A stretch of 64,000 nucleotides of DNA, from positions 124,001 through 188,000 of the forward strand of contig NZ_QVLS01000007.1 in the NCBI RefSeq assembly GCF_003417535.1, in the 5' to 3' direction. The translations under genes were made by a program, and so were the position numbers. Below the pieces are notes generated by a model, which was not told where the DNA came from, made no database searches, and saw nothing but the letters and a program-made list of their open reading frames with translations. Position 1 is the first letter of the stretch. Every line of letters starts with the position of its first letter. Positions 18,511 to 29,900 of the stretch are shown here, one piece after another. The stretch comes from Hydrogenophaga borbori. GTDB lineage: Bacteria > Pseudomonadota > Gammaproteobacteria > Burkholderiales > Burkholderiaceae_C.

Positions 18511-19190
18511 GCGCGTTCCTCCAGCACATAGCCCATGCCGCGCACGTTGTGCAGCAGCTTGGGGCGGAAGGGGTCGTCCATCTTGGCGCGCAGCCGGCGG
18601 ATCGCCACCTCGACCACGTTGGTGTCGGAGTCGAAGTTCATGTCCCACACCTGTTCGGCGAGCGTGGTGCGCGACAGGATTTGCCCCTTGCGGCGCGCCA
18701 GCAGGGCCAGCAGGGCGAATTCCTTGGCGGTGAGTTCCAGGCGCTGGCCCGAGCGCGTGGCCTTGCGGCTGAGCAGGTCGATCTCGAGGTCGCTCACGCT
18801 GAGCCGGCTGTTGCTGGCCTCGTTGCTGGCCGCGGGGCCGCGGCGCAGCAGCGCGCCGATGCGCGCGAGCAGCTCGGAGAAAGCGAAGGGCTTGACGAGG
18901 TAGTCGTCGGCGCCGGACTGCAGGCCGCGCACGCGGTCCTCCACGAGGTCGCGCGCCGTGAGCATGAGCACCGGGGTGTTGCGCTTCTCGCGCAGCGCGG
19001 CCAGCACGCCGAAGCCATCCACGCCGGGCAGCATGATGTCCAGCACCACGAGCTGGTAATCGCCCTCGGTGGCCAGGTAGCGGCCCTCGATGCCGTCGCG
19101 GGCCACGTCGACGGTATAGCCGGCCTCGGTCAGGCCGCGCCGCACGTAGTCGGCCTGCTTGGCTTCGTCTTCGATGACCAGGATGCGCAT
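18507..19190 (-). CDS. OmpR-family response regulator (CusR/IrlR-like)
   Basis: DNA-binding regulator of 227 residues. The receiver domain is intact: acidic pair in VIEDEAKQ, phosphoacceptor Asp in [13 protein letters not shown], Thr in MLTARD and Lys in YLVKPFAF. A winged-helix OmpR-type domain follows ([19 protein letters not shown], then [15 protein letters not shown]). It is paired with the downstream kinase through a GTGA overlap, and is divergent from a DUF4148 gene 207 bases away, a possible target. Confidence 0.92.
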   Translation of the reverse strand: MRILVIEDEAKQADYVRRGLTEAGYTVDVARDGIEGRYLATEGDYQLVVLDIMLPGVDGFGVLAALREKRNTPVLMLTARDLVEDRVRGLQSGADDYLVKPFAFSELLARIGALLRRGPAASNEASNSRLSVSDLEIDLLSRKATRSGQRLELTAKEFALLALLARRKGQILSRTTLAEQVWDMNFDSDTNVVEVAIRRLRAKMDDPFRPKLLHNVRGMGYVLEERA

Positions 19191-19397
19191 GGCGTGGGCA
19201 GGGGCGGAAATAGGCGTGCGCTATTCGATTGCGCACCATGAAATTGTCACGGAAAGTGAGCCGACCTTGGGTTACGAATACGTAATTCAGGCGTTCGGTA
19301 AACGACAACCCCGCTTCCTACAGTTCCCTCCATGCCGACACACCGCGGCATTCAGAGCGTCTCCTCCCCTCCATCTGTCGTCATCAAAGGAACTGTC
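19191..19397. promoter_or_regulatory. Divergent region between the response regulator and DUF4148 genes
   Basis: This gap is less GC-rich than its neighbours. It contains an inverted repeat TTACG-AATA-CGTAA at 19272-19285 and a TTGTCA element at about 19245-19250 that resembles half of a CusR-type box. A good Shine-Dalgarno AAAGGA at 19386-19391 precedes the DUF4148 gene. No exact promoter could be fixed. Confidence 0.35.
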
Positions 19398-19799
19398 ATG
19401 AAAGCCTCGAAAAGCCTCCTGTTGCCCATCGCCTTCGCCCTCACCGCTGGCGCCGCCTTCGCCGAAGGTCCGCTGGAGGGCAATGAAGTGTTCAACTTCC
19501 AATCGACCCTGAGCCGTGCCGACGTCCAGGCCCAGGTCGCACCGGCCTACAAGGCCGACCAGATCGCCCGCGGTGAAGCCAACCCCGCGCAAGCCCAGGC
19601 CACCGTGGTGGCCAGCCAGCTGACCCGCGCGCAGGTGCTGGCCGAGGCCGCCGAGGCCCGCCGCCTGGGCCTGATCGCCAGCGGCGAGATCCTGCCCGTG
19701 GCCACGCCCCAGCAGGCCGAGCAGATCCGACTGGCCGGCCTGCGCGCCGTGCAAGGCCATGCGGTGGTGCAGGCGCCGAGCGCCGTGCAGGCCCACTGA
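19398..19799 (+). CDS. DUF4148 secreted protein
   Basis: Small exported protein of 133 residues of unknown function, a family expanded in Burkholderiales. A signal peptide is clear (MKASKSLLLP..AAFA, cleavage before EGP at about residue 23). The mature part carries the family's LSRADVQAQV and SQLTRAQVLAEAAEARRLGLI helices, which read as two related segments ending in GEI or GEA. The ATG at 19398 has an AAAGGA ribosome site six bases upstream; an earlier in-frame Met at 19332 is less likely. A strong terminator follows, so the gene is monocistronic. Its position opposite the two-component genes suggests, but does not prove, control by them. Confidence 0.85.
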   Translation: MKASKSLLLPIAFALTAGAAFAEGPLEGNEVFNFQSTLSRADVQAQVAPAYKADQIARGEANPAQAQATVVASQLTRAQVLAEAAEARRLGLIASGEILPVATPQQAEQIRLAGLRAVQGHAVVQAPSAVQAH

Positions 19800-19831
19800 C
19801 CCCGCGATTGCGCGTCTCCTCCAAGGTTTGG

Positions 19832-19860
19832 ACAGCGGCCCATGGGCCGCTGTTTTTTTT
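19832..19860 (+). terminator. Strong rho-independent terminator
   Basis: A perfect 9-bp stem ACAGCGGCC/GGCCGCTGT with a CATG loop, followed by eight T residues. It ends the DUF4148 transcript. Confidence 0.93.
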
Positions 19861-19924
19861 GCGCCGGCGCGGGCGCCTCGCATAATGCCCACGACCGCCC
19901 CAGCGGGGCCCCACAGGAACCGCG

Positions 19925-21190
19925 ATGCCGCCGCTTCCCTTGCGCAGACGCCCACTGGCCGCCGCGTTCTTCGGCCTGTTGGCCCTGATGGTCTGGGGCG
20001 TGCGGGCCGATCCCGTGTTCGTACCGGATGGCCCGCAGGCCGCGGCCTACGGCCAGGCGCAGGGCTACCCGGTGCCTCGGTCCGGCTTGCGAGCGGACGA
20101 GCTGCGCCAGGAGCACTACGTGGGCCTGCACAGCCACTACGACCAGGTCCGCCCCCTGAAGGAGGTGCCGACCGCCGCCGCGCCGTCCCCCTTGTCGCGC
20201 GCCGCGGAAAGCCTGGAGCTGCAGTACACCCACGAGGGGCGCACCCTCACGCTGGGCGACTACCTGCGCCGCCACCCGGTGACGGGCTTGCTGATCGCGC
20301 GCGACTCGACCATCCTGTTCGAGCGCTACCAGTACGGCCGCCGTGACAGCGACCGCTTCCTGTCGCACTCGCTGGCCAAGACCATCACCGGCCTGCTGGT
20401 GGGCGCGGCGTTGGAGGACGGCGCCATCCGCTCGATCGACGACAAGGTCTCGGCCTACCTGCCCGAACTCGCGGGCACGGCCTACGGCGCCACACCGATC
20501 CGCGCGCTGCTGAGCATGGCCTCGGGCCTGGCCTTCAACGAGAGCTACCAGCCGAACGACGACGTGCACCGACTGGCCGAGGCGCTCATCGGGCCCTCGC
20601 CCCTGGGCGCGGTGGCGGCGGTGCGCCAGTTCGACGCGCGCGTCGCCGAGCCGGGCACGGTGTTCCACTACTCCAGCGCCGACTCGCAGGTGCTGGGCAT
20701 GGTGGTGAGCCGCGCGGTGGGCATGCCGCTGCCCGAGTACTTCAGCCGCCGGCTGTGGGCGCCGCTGGGCGCGGAGGCCAACGCCGCCTGGGACACCGAC
20801 CCGTCGGGCGAGGCGCTGGGCTTTTGCTGCGTCGTGGCCCGCCTGCGCGACTGGGCGCGCCTGGGCCTCATGCTCGCCCACGACGGCCGCTGGAACGGGC
20901 GGCAGGTGGTCTCGCGCCCCTGGGTCTACGAAAGCACCGCGCCAGCGCGTGGCTTGAACGCGCCGTACGGTTACCAGATCTGGCTGTCGGGCGAGGCGCC
21001 GCGCTACTACGCCATGCGCGGCGTGCTGGGCCAGTTCGTGCTGATCGACCCGATCACGCGCTTCGTGCTGGTGCAGACCGCGGTCAACCTCAACCCCACC
21101 GACCCCGGAGCCACCGCCGAGCTGACGGCGCTGTGGCAGGCGCTGCTGGTGCAGCACGGTCCGCCCGGGCGCTTCGGGCGGACCTGGTGA
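19925..21190 (+). CDS. Beta-lactamase-fold serine hydrolase
   Basis: A 421-residue exported or membrane-anchored serine hydrolase of the class C beta-lactamase/6-aminohexanoate-dimer hydrolase group. The N-terminus has a hydrophobic signal or anchor (AAFFGLLALMVWG). The catalytic S-x-x-K is SLAK within SHSLAKTITG at about residue 152, and the Tyr motif is YSS within FHYSSADSQ. The substrate cannot be told from sequence; esterase, amidase or peptidase activity is possible. It stands alone after a terminator and ends 9 bases from the convergent DsrE-like gene. Confidence 0.82.
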   Translation: MPPLPLRRRPLAAAFFGLLALMVWGVRADPVFVPDGPQAAAYGQAQGYPVPRSGLRADELRQEHYVGLHSHYDQVRPLKEVPTAAAPSPLSRAAESLELQYTHEGRTLTLGDYLRRHPVTGLLIARDSTILFERYQYGRRDSDRFLSHSLAKTITGLLVGAALEDGAIRSIDDKVSAYLPELAGTAYGATPIRALLSMASGLAFNESYQPNDDVHRLAEALIGPSPLGAVAAVRQFDARVAEPGTVFHYSSADSQVLGMVVSRAVGMPLPEYFSRRLWAPLGAEANAAWDTDPSGEALGFCCVVARLRDWARLGLMLAHDGRWNGRQVVSRPWVYESTAPARGLNAPYGYQIWLSGEAPRYYAMRGVLGQFVLIDPITRFVLVQTAVNLNPTDPGATAELTALWQALLVQHGPPGRFGRTW

Positions 21191-21199
21191 CTCACCGGC

Positions 21200-21733
21200 T
21201 TATTGCAGTTCGGGGATCTGCTTGACCAGTTCCTCGCGCGTCAGGCGCGGGAACCACTCGGCGTACATGTAGCTGTAGCCCTCGTTCTGCCACTTGGCCA
21301 GATCGATCACGGCCGCCGGCACCACGGTGATCACGTCGTAGAACTCATCGGGCTTGTAGCCGCGCGAGCGCGCCGCGTTGGCGCAGACGCGGATGGTCAC
21401 GCCGGCGTCGGCCAGGGCTTTGAGCTCCTCGTACATGTCGGGATAGGCCGCGCGGTTCAGGCGCGAGAAGGCGTGCAGCTCGTTGCCGTGCGCCACGATC
21501 ACGATGTGGGACTTCGGGTCGCCGTATTCCTTGATCGCGCGCAGGTGGTTCTTCACATAGCCGAAGGCGGGCTTGGCGTCCAGCGGCTTGGCGAAGTTGA
21601 AGTCGTACAGCGCCTTCTGCGGCGCGTAGCGGGTGCCGTCGAACTTGGACGGGTCGTTGGGCCCGGCGATGGCGGCGCCGCTGAACAGCAGGCCGGCGAA
21701 CAGGGGCGCGAGGGCGCGGCGGGTGAGGGGCAT
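21200..21733 (-). CDS. Exported DsrE/DsrF-like protein
   Basis: A 177-residue protein with a signal peptide (MPLTRRALAPLFAGLLFSG, then AAIAG) and a DsrE-like fold suggested by IVIVAHGNELHAF and the segment ITIRVCANAARSRGYKP-like (VTIRVCANAARS). DsrE relatives take part in sulfur transfer; this exported type usually keeps one conserved Cys, here in VCANAAR. The role is unknown. It is alone on its strand, with tRNA-Ser upstream and the convergent serine hydrolase downstream. Confidence 0.75.
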   Translation of the reverse strand: MPLTRRALAPLFAGLLFSGAAIAGPNDPSKFDGTRYAPQKALYDFNFAKPLDAKPAFGYVKNHLRAIKEYGDPKSHIVIVAHGNELHAFSRLNRAAYPDMYEELKALADAGVTIRVCANAARSRGYKPDEFYDVITVVPAAVIDLAKWQNEGYSYMYAEWFPRLTREELVKQIPELQ

Positions 21734-21813
21734 GAGGGTCTCCGACAGTGTTGGAATGAGGGATCAACCGCAGGGGTTGAGCCGCCGACTGTAACGGGAC
21801 CGTTGGGAGGCGC

Positions 21814-21901
21814 TGGCGGAGACGGTGAGATTCGAACTCACGGACCCTTGCGGGTCGGCAGTTTTCAAGACTGCTGGTTTAAACCACTCACCCACGTCTC
21901 C
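21814..21901 (-). tRNA. tRNA-Ser (anticodon TGA)
   Basis: A class II tRNA of 88 bases with encoded CCA. The acceptor GGAGACG pairs with CGTCTCC, the anticodon stem is GCAGT/ACTGC around the loop CTTGAAA, giving TGA, and a long variable arm (GACCCGCAAGGGTC) marks a serine tRNA. It reads UCA and related codons. Confidence 0.96.
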
Positions 21902-21913
21902 GCAGCGGCTGGG

Positions 21914-21919
21914 ATTCTA
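21914..21919 (-). promoter_or_regulatory. -10 box of tRNA-Ser
   Basis: TAGAAT on the minus strand ends 12 bases before the 5' end of tRNA-Ser, the normal position. The -35 region is poor. Confidence 0.4.
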
Positions 21920-21963
21920 GTGCGCCGCGACCGACAGCACACGGGGCCGGCGGGCCGAGGCCT

Positions 21964-22635
21964 TCAGGCCGGCTGCGCCGCCGTCAGCAGGCCGCGTGTT
22001 TCGATGAAGCGCACCACCTCGTCCAGCCCTTCGAGGGTTTTGAGGTTGGTCATCACCCAGGGGCGGCGCTGGGCGTCGGGGCGCATGCGTGCGGTGTCGG
22101 CTTTCATCACCTCCAGGTCGGCGCCCACGTGCGGCGCCAGGTCGGTCTTGTTGATGACGAAGAGGTCGCTCTTGGTGATGCCGGGGCCGCCCTTGCGCGG
22201 GATCTTCTCGCCGGCCGCGACGTCGATCACATAGATGGTGAGGTCGCTCAGCTCGGGGCTGAAGGTGGCGGCCAGGTTGTCGCCGCCGCTTTCCACGAAG
22301 ACGATGTCGGCCTCGGGAAAGCGCTCGAGCATGCGGTCGATGGCCTCGAGGTTGATGGAGGCGTCCTCGCGGATGGCGGTGTGCGGGCAGCCGCCGGTCT
22401 CCACGCCCAGGATGCGCTCGGCCGGCAGCGCGCCGCTCACGGTGAGCAGGCGCTGGTCTTCCTTGGTGTAGATGTCGTTGGTGATGGCGATGAGGTCGTG
22501 GCGTTCGCGCATGGCCTTGCACAGCATCTCCAGCAGGGTGGTTTTGCCCGAGCCCACCGGGCCGCCGATGCCCACGCGCAAGGGGGGCAGGGGCTTGGTG
22601 CGGTTCGGGATGTGGTGCAGCGGTGTGGTGCTCAT
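21964..22635 (-). CDS. ureG: Urease accessory GTPase UreG
   Basis: SIMIBI-class GTPase that powers nickel insertion into urease with UreD, UreF and UreE. The 223-residue protein has the Walker A motif [14 protein letters not shown] near residue 25, the nickel-binding CPH in [25 protein letters not shown], and the base-specificity motif NKTDLAP. It is the last gene of the leftward urease run, overlapping ureF by four bases (ATGA). A longer open frame exists upstream but is a shadow of ureF. Confidence 0.97.
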   Translation of the reverse strand: MSTTPLHHIPNRTKPLPPLRVGIGGPVGSGKTTLLEMLCKAMRERHDLIAITNDIYTKEDQRLLTVSGALPAERILGVETGGCPHTAIREDASINLEAIDRMLERFPEADIVFVESGGDNLAATFSPELSDLTIYVIDVAAGEKIPRKGGPGITKSDLFVINKTDLAPHVGADLEVMKADTARMRPDAQRRPWVMTNLKTLEGLDEVVRFIETRGLLTAAQPA

Positions 22636-23348
22636 GATCGGAACAGGCGTGAGTACTGGGTTTCGTGGCGCGCCGAGAGGATGGCGAGCATGGGGGTGAA
22701 GGCCTGGCGCTGGTCGTCGCTGTCGCGCGCGATGGCCTCGTCCACGGCGGCGGGGATTTCGCCCACCAGGCGCGCGAGCAGGCGCTGGCCCATGCCCTGG
22801 CCCAGGGGCACGGCCTTGATGGCGGCCTGCACCATGTTCTCGGCCCAGCCAAAGGCCAGGCCGATGAGGGCTTCGCGGACCGTGGCCTCGCCCTGCGCGG
22901 CGGCGCAGGCGGCGGCCACGGGCCAGGTGGGCGGGTTCAGCGCGGCGTCGCTGAGGGCGGCATGCACGGCGGTGCCGTGTTCGCCCAGGGCCTGCGCCCA
23001 GGCCAGCAGGGACTTGCCCATCTGCTCGCTCTGCAGGCGCAGCTCGCTGCTCTCGCGGGTGGTGAGCACCCATCGGTTCAGCGCGCGCACGCGTTCGACG
23101 TCGCGCGCGCGCCAGGCGCTCAGTGCCTCGGCCATCACGGCCAGGTCGCTGCGGGCCTGGCCCAGGTGCAGCTGGTCGACGAGCCAGGTGGCGACGCTGG
23201 CCTCGTCGTGCGCCAGGCCGGCGTCGATGGCGGCCTCCAGGCCTTCGGAATAGGAGAAGCCACCCACGGGCAGGGCGGGCGAGGCCAGCCACAGCGTGCG
23301 CAGCAGGCCCGCGTCAGTGGTCGTGCGAATGGCCGTGTTCGTGGTCAT
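22632..23348 (-). CDS. ureF: Urease accessory protein UreF
   Basis: Part of the UreD-UreF-UreG nickel-insertion complex, acting as regulator of UreG. The 238-residue protein contains the family motif [14 protein letters not shown] near the N-terminus and the C-terminal segment QYSRLFRS. The ATG at 23348 is preferred; a GTG eleven codons upstream is also in frame. Either start lies inside the histidine-rich 3' end of ureE, so ureE and ureF overlap by at least 35 bases. Confidence 0.94.
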   Translation of the reverse strand: MTTNTAIRTTTDAGLLRTLWLASPALPVGGFSYSEGLEAAIDAGLAHDEASVATWLVDQLHLGQARSDLAVMAEALSAWRARDVERVRALNRWVLTTRESSELRLQSEQMGKSLLAWAQALGEHGTAVHAALSDAALNPPTWPVAAACAAAQGEATVREALIGLAFGWAENMVQAAIKAVPLGQGMGQRLLARLVGEIPAAVDEAIARDSDDQRQAFTPMLAILSARHETQYSRLFRS

Positions 23349-23879
23349 GGGGGTGGCCAGGGGCGGCGTGGTCGTGCCCACTGCCGTGGGAGTGGCCGTG
23401 CGAGTGGCCGTGGCCCTGTCCGCCGTACGCCCCGCCTTCGGGTTCGAAGGCCTCGCTCGCCTCGGCCACGTCCAGGTGCATGGCGCGCAGCATGTCGGCC
23501 AGCACGTGGTCGGGTTCGATCTTCAGGTGGTCGGGCTTCAGCTCCATCGGCACGTGCCGGTTGCCCAGGTGGTAGGCGGCGCGCATCAGGTCGAAGGCCT
23601 GCTCGGCCAGCGGGTGCGCGGGGCAGGCGGTGATGCGCAGCACGGCCTGCGGCGCGGCGATCACGCGCACGAGTTCGCCCTCGGCCGTGACCAGCACGTC
23701 GCCGCCACGCACCACGCGGCCGCGCGGCAGGAAGACGGCGAGCGCGCGGCCGTCGCTCAGGCGCGCATCGAAGCGACTCTTCTGGCGGATGTCCCAGTCC
23801 AGCTCGACCGTGGGGGCGCGTTTGAGCAACACGGGCGCCAGGCCCTTGCCGGCGGCGATGAGTTGGGAGGCTTGTGGCA

Positions 23880-23880
<1 letters not shown>
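23314..23880 (-). CDS. ureE: Urease nickel metallochaperone UreE
   Basis: Nickel-binding dimer that hands nickel to UreG. The 188-residue protein has the N-terminal UreE domain ([20 protein letters not shown]), the core segment [20 protein letters not shown] with the interface His, and a C-terminal tail from about residue 155 holding fourteen histidines in [13 protein letters not shown] runs. The tail implies storage or buffering of several nickel ions. It starts as TGATG with the ureC stop. Confidence 0.96.
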
Positions 23881-25597
<1,717 letters not shown>

Positions 25598-25598
<1 letters not shown>

Positions 25599-25903
25599 CA
25601 GAGCTGTCCTTGTATGAGGCCGCGAAAGCCGAACACCACGCGGTCCCCGGCGTAGTCCACCAGTTCCACCGTGCGCTGCTGGCCGGGCTCGAAGCGCACG
25701 GCGGTGCCGCTGGCGATGTTCAGGCGCTTGCCGCGCGCGGCGGCGCGGTCGAAGTCGAGCGCGCCGTTGGTTTCGGCGAAGTGGTAGTGCGAGCCGACCT
25801 GGATGGGCCGCGTCGCGGTGTTCTTCACCACCAGCGTGAGGCTGGGCCGTCCGGGGTTGAGGGCGTGCTCGCCCTCGGCGATGAGGTATTCACCGGGCGT
25901 CAT
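25598..25903 (-). CDS. ureB: Urease beta subunit UreB
   Basis: Structural subunit of urease, 101 residues. It begins [19 protein letters not shown] and contains the family motif [12 protein letters not shown] and [12 protein letters not shown]. The ATG at 25903 is the family start; the open frame continues upstream only as a shadow of hupE. The stop overlaps ureC. A hupE/ureJ gene lies between this gene and ureA. Confidence 0.98.
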
Positions 25904-25908
25904 GGCCG

Positions 25909-26496
25909 TCAACCCGCCAGCAGGCCCCAGCCCATGTTCAGGCCCATCAGGGCCACCACCGCGCCGGCCGCGCGCGTCCACCACACGCTGTGGTGCCGCA
26001 GCCGCCGGCCCAGGGTGATGCCGGCCCCGTGGAGCAGGGCCGTGCCCGCCACCATGCCGGCCAGGGCGGCCAGCCCGCCGAGTTCCTGTCCGTGCGCCGC
26101 GCCATGGAACAGCGCGAAGCCCCCCACCAGCAGCGCGCCCGCGCCTGGCGGCAGCTTCGTCCGCGCCGCCAGCAGCAGGCCCACCACCAGCAGCGAGGCG
26201 GCGATCATGGGTTCGATGGCGGGGAGGCCCAGACCGCCCTGGGCGAGCAGGGCGCCGGCCAGGAGCGTGAGCGCGAAGGCGAGGGGGGCGGTCCACACGC
26301 GGCGCGTGGTGGCCGCGCTCCACACGCCCACGGCGAGCATCGCGGCCAGGTGGTCCGGGCCGGTGATGGGGTGCAGCAGCCCGGCGAAGAAGCCGTGGTG
26401 GCCGTGTCCGTCGGCCCCCACGTGGGCCAGGGCGATCGACCCCGTGCCCGCGAGCGCGGCGGCGCCCAGGGCCTTGATCCAGTGGCCTTGTGTCAT
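25909..26496 (-). CDS. HupE/UreJ-family nickel permease-like protein
   Basis: Integral membrane protein of 195 residues, likely to bring in nickel for urease. An N-terminal signal-like helix ([16 protein letters not shown]) is followed by the family motif [19 protein letters not shown] at about residues 39-57, and by six or so hydrophobic helices, including [15 protein letters not shown]. His and Asp residues of the HP-TGPDH motif are expected metal ligands. It sits between ureA and ureB with gaps of 16 and 5 bases, so it is part of the operon. HupE relatives of hydrogenase clusters share the fold; the urease context favours UreJ. Confidence 0.93.
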   Translation of the reverse strand: MTQGHWIKALGAAALAGTGSIALAHVGADGHGHHGFFAGLLHPITGPDHLAAMLAVGVWSAATTRRVWTAPLAFALTLLAGALLAQGGLGLPAIEPMIAASLLVVGLLLAARTKLPPGAGALLVGGFALFHGAAHGQELGGLAALAGMVAGTALLHGAGITLGRRLRHHSVWWTRAAGAVVALMGLNMGWGLLAG

Positions 26497-26512
26497 AGGT
26501 GTGTCTCCTCGT

Positions 26513-26815
26513 TCATGGAATGGGTTGGTGGACGGTAACCAGCTTGGTGCCGTCGGGGAAGGTGGCTTCCACCTGGATGTCGGGAATCATCTCGGCCACG
26601 CCGTCCATGACGTCGGCGCGCGTGAGCACCTCGCGGCCCGCGCTCATGAGCTGCGCGACGGTCCGGCCGTCGCGCGCGCCCTCCATCACGGCGGCGGTGA
26701 TCAGGGCGATGGCCTCGGGGTGGTTGAGCTTGAGGCCGCGCGCGCGGCGGCGTTCGGCCAGCAGCGCGGCGGTGAAGATGAGCAGCTTGTCCTTCTCGCG
26801 CGGGGTCAGGTCCAT
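26513..26815 (-). CDS. ureA: Urease gamma subunit UreA
   Basis: Smallest urease subunit, 100 residues, starting [20 protein letters not shown] and ending in the family's [15 protein letters not shown]. It is the first gene of the leftward operon ureA-hupE-ureB-ureC-ureE-ureF-ureG. ureD, normally just upstream of ureA, is absent here and found at 49826-50656. The start faces the permease-kinase gene across 60 bases, so the two transcription units share a short control region. Confidence 0.98.
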   Translation of the reverse strand: MDLTPREKDKLLIFTAALLAERRRARGLKLNHPEAIALITAAVMEGARDGRTVAQLMSAGREVLTRADVMDGVAEMIPDIQVEATFPDGTKLVTVHQPIP

Positions 26816-26875
26816 GGTGGTCGGTTTCTCCTGCGGGCCGGGTCAGCAAGACGCATACCCGATGAGGGTAGTGGC

Positions 26876-26902
26876 ATGAAAGCTGCAGCGCCAGTCTCGT
26901 GA
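26876..26902 (+). CDS. Possible 8-codon leader ORF ahead of the permease-kinase gene
   Basis: An ATG at 26876 with a GAGGG ribosome site seven bases upstream opens a frame of eight codons (MKAAAPVS) that ends in a TGA overlapping the GTG start of the next gene (GTGA). The large gene itself has no Shine-Dalgarno of its own before the GTG, so this minimal ORF could deliver ribosomes by translational coupling. Peptide function is not implied. Alternatively it is chance. Confidence 0.4.
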   Translation: MKAAAPVS

Positions 26903-29900
26903 ACGCCTCGTCCGCCGATCCCGCCGCCGCCGCGCCCGACGCCCCGCAGCGCATCATCAAGGTGCGGCGCGACTACAACAGCTGGGTCGGCAGCGAGACC
27001 CTGGAGGACTACGCGCTGCGCTACACGCCGCAGCGCTTTCGCAAGTGGAGCGAGTGGCGCGTGGCCAACACCGCCTTCGGCGTGGCCTCCTTCCTGGTGC
27101 TGGAGGCCGTGGGCGCCACGCTGCTGCTCAGTGTCGGCTTCACCAACGCGGCGCTGGCCATCCTCGCCACCGGCCTGATCATCTTTCTCGCCGGCCTGCC
27201 CATCAGCGTCTATGCCGCGCGCCATGGCGTGGACATGGACCTGCTCACGCGCGGCGCGGGCTTCGGCTACATCGGCTCGACCATCACCTCGCTCATCTAC
27301 GCCTCCTTCACCTTCATCTTCTTCGCGCTGGAGGCCGCCGTCATGGCCTACGCGCTGGAACTGGCGCTGGACATCCCGCCCGCCTGGGGCTACCTCATCT
27401 GCGCGCTGGTGGTGATCCCGCTGGTGACGCACGGGGTGTCGGTGATCAGCCGCTTCCAGATGTGGACCCAGCCGCTGTGGCTGGTGATGATGGTGGTGCC
27501 TTTCCTGGCCGTCGCGGTGCACGCGCCCGAGACCTTCCGCGAGGTGGCGCACTACGCGGGTGCGTCCGGCACCGCGATGGGTTTCGACTGGCACCTGTTC
27601 GGTGCGGCCCTCACGGTGGGCATCGCCCTGATCACGCAGATGGGCGAGCAGGCCGACTACCTGCGCTTCATGCCGGCGCGCCAGCCCGGCCGGGGCCTGC
27701 GCTGGTGGGCAGCGGTCGTCGCTGGCGGCCCGGGCTGGGTGCTGATCGGGGTGCTCAAGATGCTCGGCGGCGCGCTGCTCGCCTACCTGGCCATCCGCCA
27801 CAGCGTGCCGGCCGAGCGTGCGGTCGACCCGAACCAGATGTACCTGGCCGCCTACGACTTCCTGCTGCCCCATGGCTGGGCGGTGGCGGCCACGGCCCTG
27901 TTCGTGGTGGTCTCGCAGCTCAAGATCAACGTCACCAACGCCTACGCGGGGTCGCTGGCCTGGAGCAACTTCTTCTCGCGCCTCACGCACAGCCACCCGG
28001 GCCGCGTGGTCTGGGTGGTGTTCAACACCTTCATCGCCTTCCTTCTGATGGAGATGAACGTGTTCCAGGCCCTGGGCCAGGTGCTGGGCGTGTACGCCAA
28101 CATCGCCATCGCCTGGATCATGGCCGTGGTGGCCGACCTGATCGTCAACAAGCCCCTGGGCCTGAGCCCGCCCGGCATCGAGTTCAAGCGCGCCCACCTG
28201 TACGACATCAATCCCGTGGGCGTGGGTGCCATGGCGCTGGCCTCGGTGGTGTCGATCACCGCGCACCTGGGCGTGATGGGGCCCACGGCCGAGGCGTTCT
28301 CGGCCGTGATCGCGATGGTCACGGCTTTCCTGGCCGCGCCAGCGATCGCCTGGCTCACCCGGGGGCGCTTCTATCTCGCGAGGCCGTCCGACCCCGACAC
28401 ACCGCGGAGCCGGCGCCGCCAGGCCGCCGGTGCGCCCGCCATGGCGGGCGGGCGCGCCGGCGGTGCCGCGGGGGGCGTCTGCGTCATCTGCGAACAGGTC
28501 TACGAAGGGCCCGACATGGCCCATTGCCCGGCCTACCAGGGGCCCATCTGTTCCCTGTGCTGCACGCTGGACGCGCGCTGCGGCGACCTGTGCAAGCCGC
28601 ACGCACGCCTGTCGGTGCAGTGGAACGGCGCCCTGCGCCGCCTCTTGCCCCGGCGGGCCTGGCCCTACCTGGACGCGGGCCTGGCGCACTACCTGCTGCT
28701 CATGCTCATCGTGGCGCCGCTGCTGGCGGCCGTGCTCGGGCTGCTGTACCGGCAGGAGGTGCAGTCCCTGGCGGCAACCCTGGGCGGCGGCAGCGCCTCC
28801 CTGCTCGACACCGCGCTGCGCTCGGGCTTCCTGCGGGTGTACGCCGTGCTGCTGCTGATCGCCGCCACGGTGGCCTGGTGGCTGGTGCTGGCGCACAAGA
28901 GCCGCGAGGTGGCGCAGGAGGAGTCGAACCGGCAGACCCACCTGCTGATGCGGGAGATCGAGTCGCACCGCCGCACCGACGAGGCCCTGCAGCAGGCGCG
29001 CCACGCGGCCGAGCAGGCCAACCAGGCCAAGACGCGCTACATCAGCACCATCAGCCACGAGCTGCGCACGCCGCTCAACAGCATCCTGGGCTATGCGCAG
29101 CTGCTGCAGGAGGACAGCGGCCTGGCGCCGCACCGCGCCCAGGCCATCCGGGTCATCCACCGCGGCGGCGAACACCTGCTGTCGCTCATCGAGGGCACGC
29201 TGGACATCGCGCGCATCGAGGCCGGCAAGTTCGCGCTCGACGTCAAACCCATGGCCTTCGCGGCCACGCTGGCCGAGGTGGCGGGCCTGTTCGAGCTGCA
29301 GGCCGCGGCCAAGGGCCTGCGTTTCGTCTACGACACCGACGGTCGCCTGCCCGAGGCCGTGCGCGCCGACGACAAGCGCGTGCGCCAAATCCTCATCAAC
29401 CTGCTCGGCAATGCCGTGAAGTTCACCCGGTCCGGCGAGGTGCGCCTGCGCGTGCGCCACGCGCGCGAAATGGCGCACTTCGAGGTGCACGACACCGGTC
29501 CCGGCATGGGCAGCGCCGACGTCGAGCGCGTGTTCGAGCCCTTCGCGCGCGGCGCGGGCGAGGCCGGCGATCGCTCGGGCGTGGTCGGCACCGGCCTGGG
29601 CCTGACCATCGCCAAGATGCTGACCGACCTGATGGGGGGCGAGCTCAGCGTGCGCAGCGCGCCGGGCCAGGGCAGCGTGTTCACCGTGCGCCTGTTCCTG
29701 CCCGAGATGCGCGGTGCGCTGCCGGTGCGCGAGCGCGTGGAGCTGCCGGCAGGCTACGAGGGGGAGCGCTGCCGCGTGCTGGTGGTGGACAACGAGGAAG
29801 CCGACCGCGAGCTGCTGCAGCGCTGGCTGGAGCCGCTGGGCTTCGAGGTGCAACTGGCGCGCAGCGGCGACCACGCGCTGGAACTGCTGGCCGGCCTGCG

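Noticed and set aside
17122..19308. Apparent 728-residue single protein joining the regulator and kinase region
   Set aside because: The N-terminal half is an out-of-frame reading of the response regulator; the kinase proper begins at the GTG at 18510.
26816..26875. Riboswitch between ureA and the permease-kinase gene
   Set aside because: Only 60 bases separate the divergent genes and no conserved aptamer-like structure is apparent.
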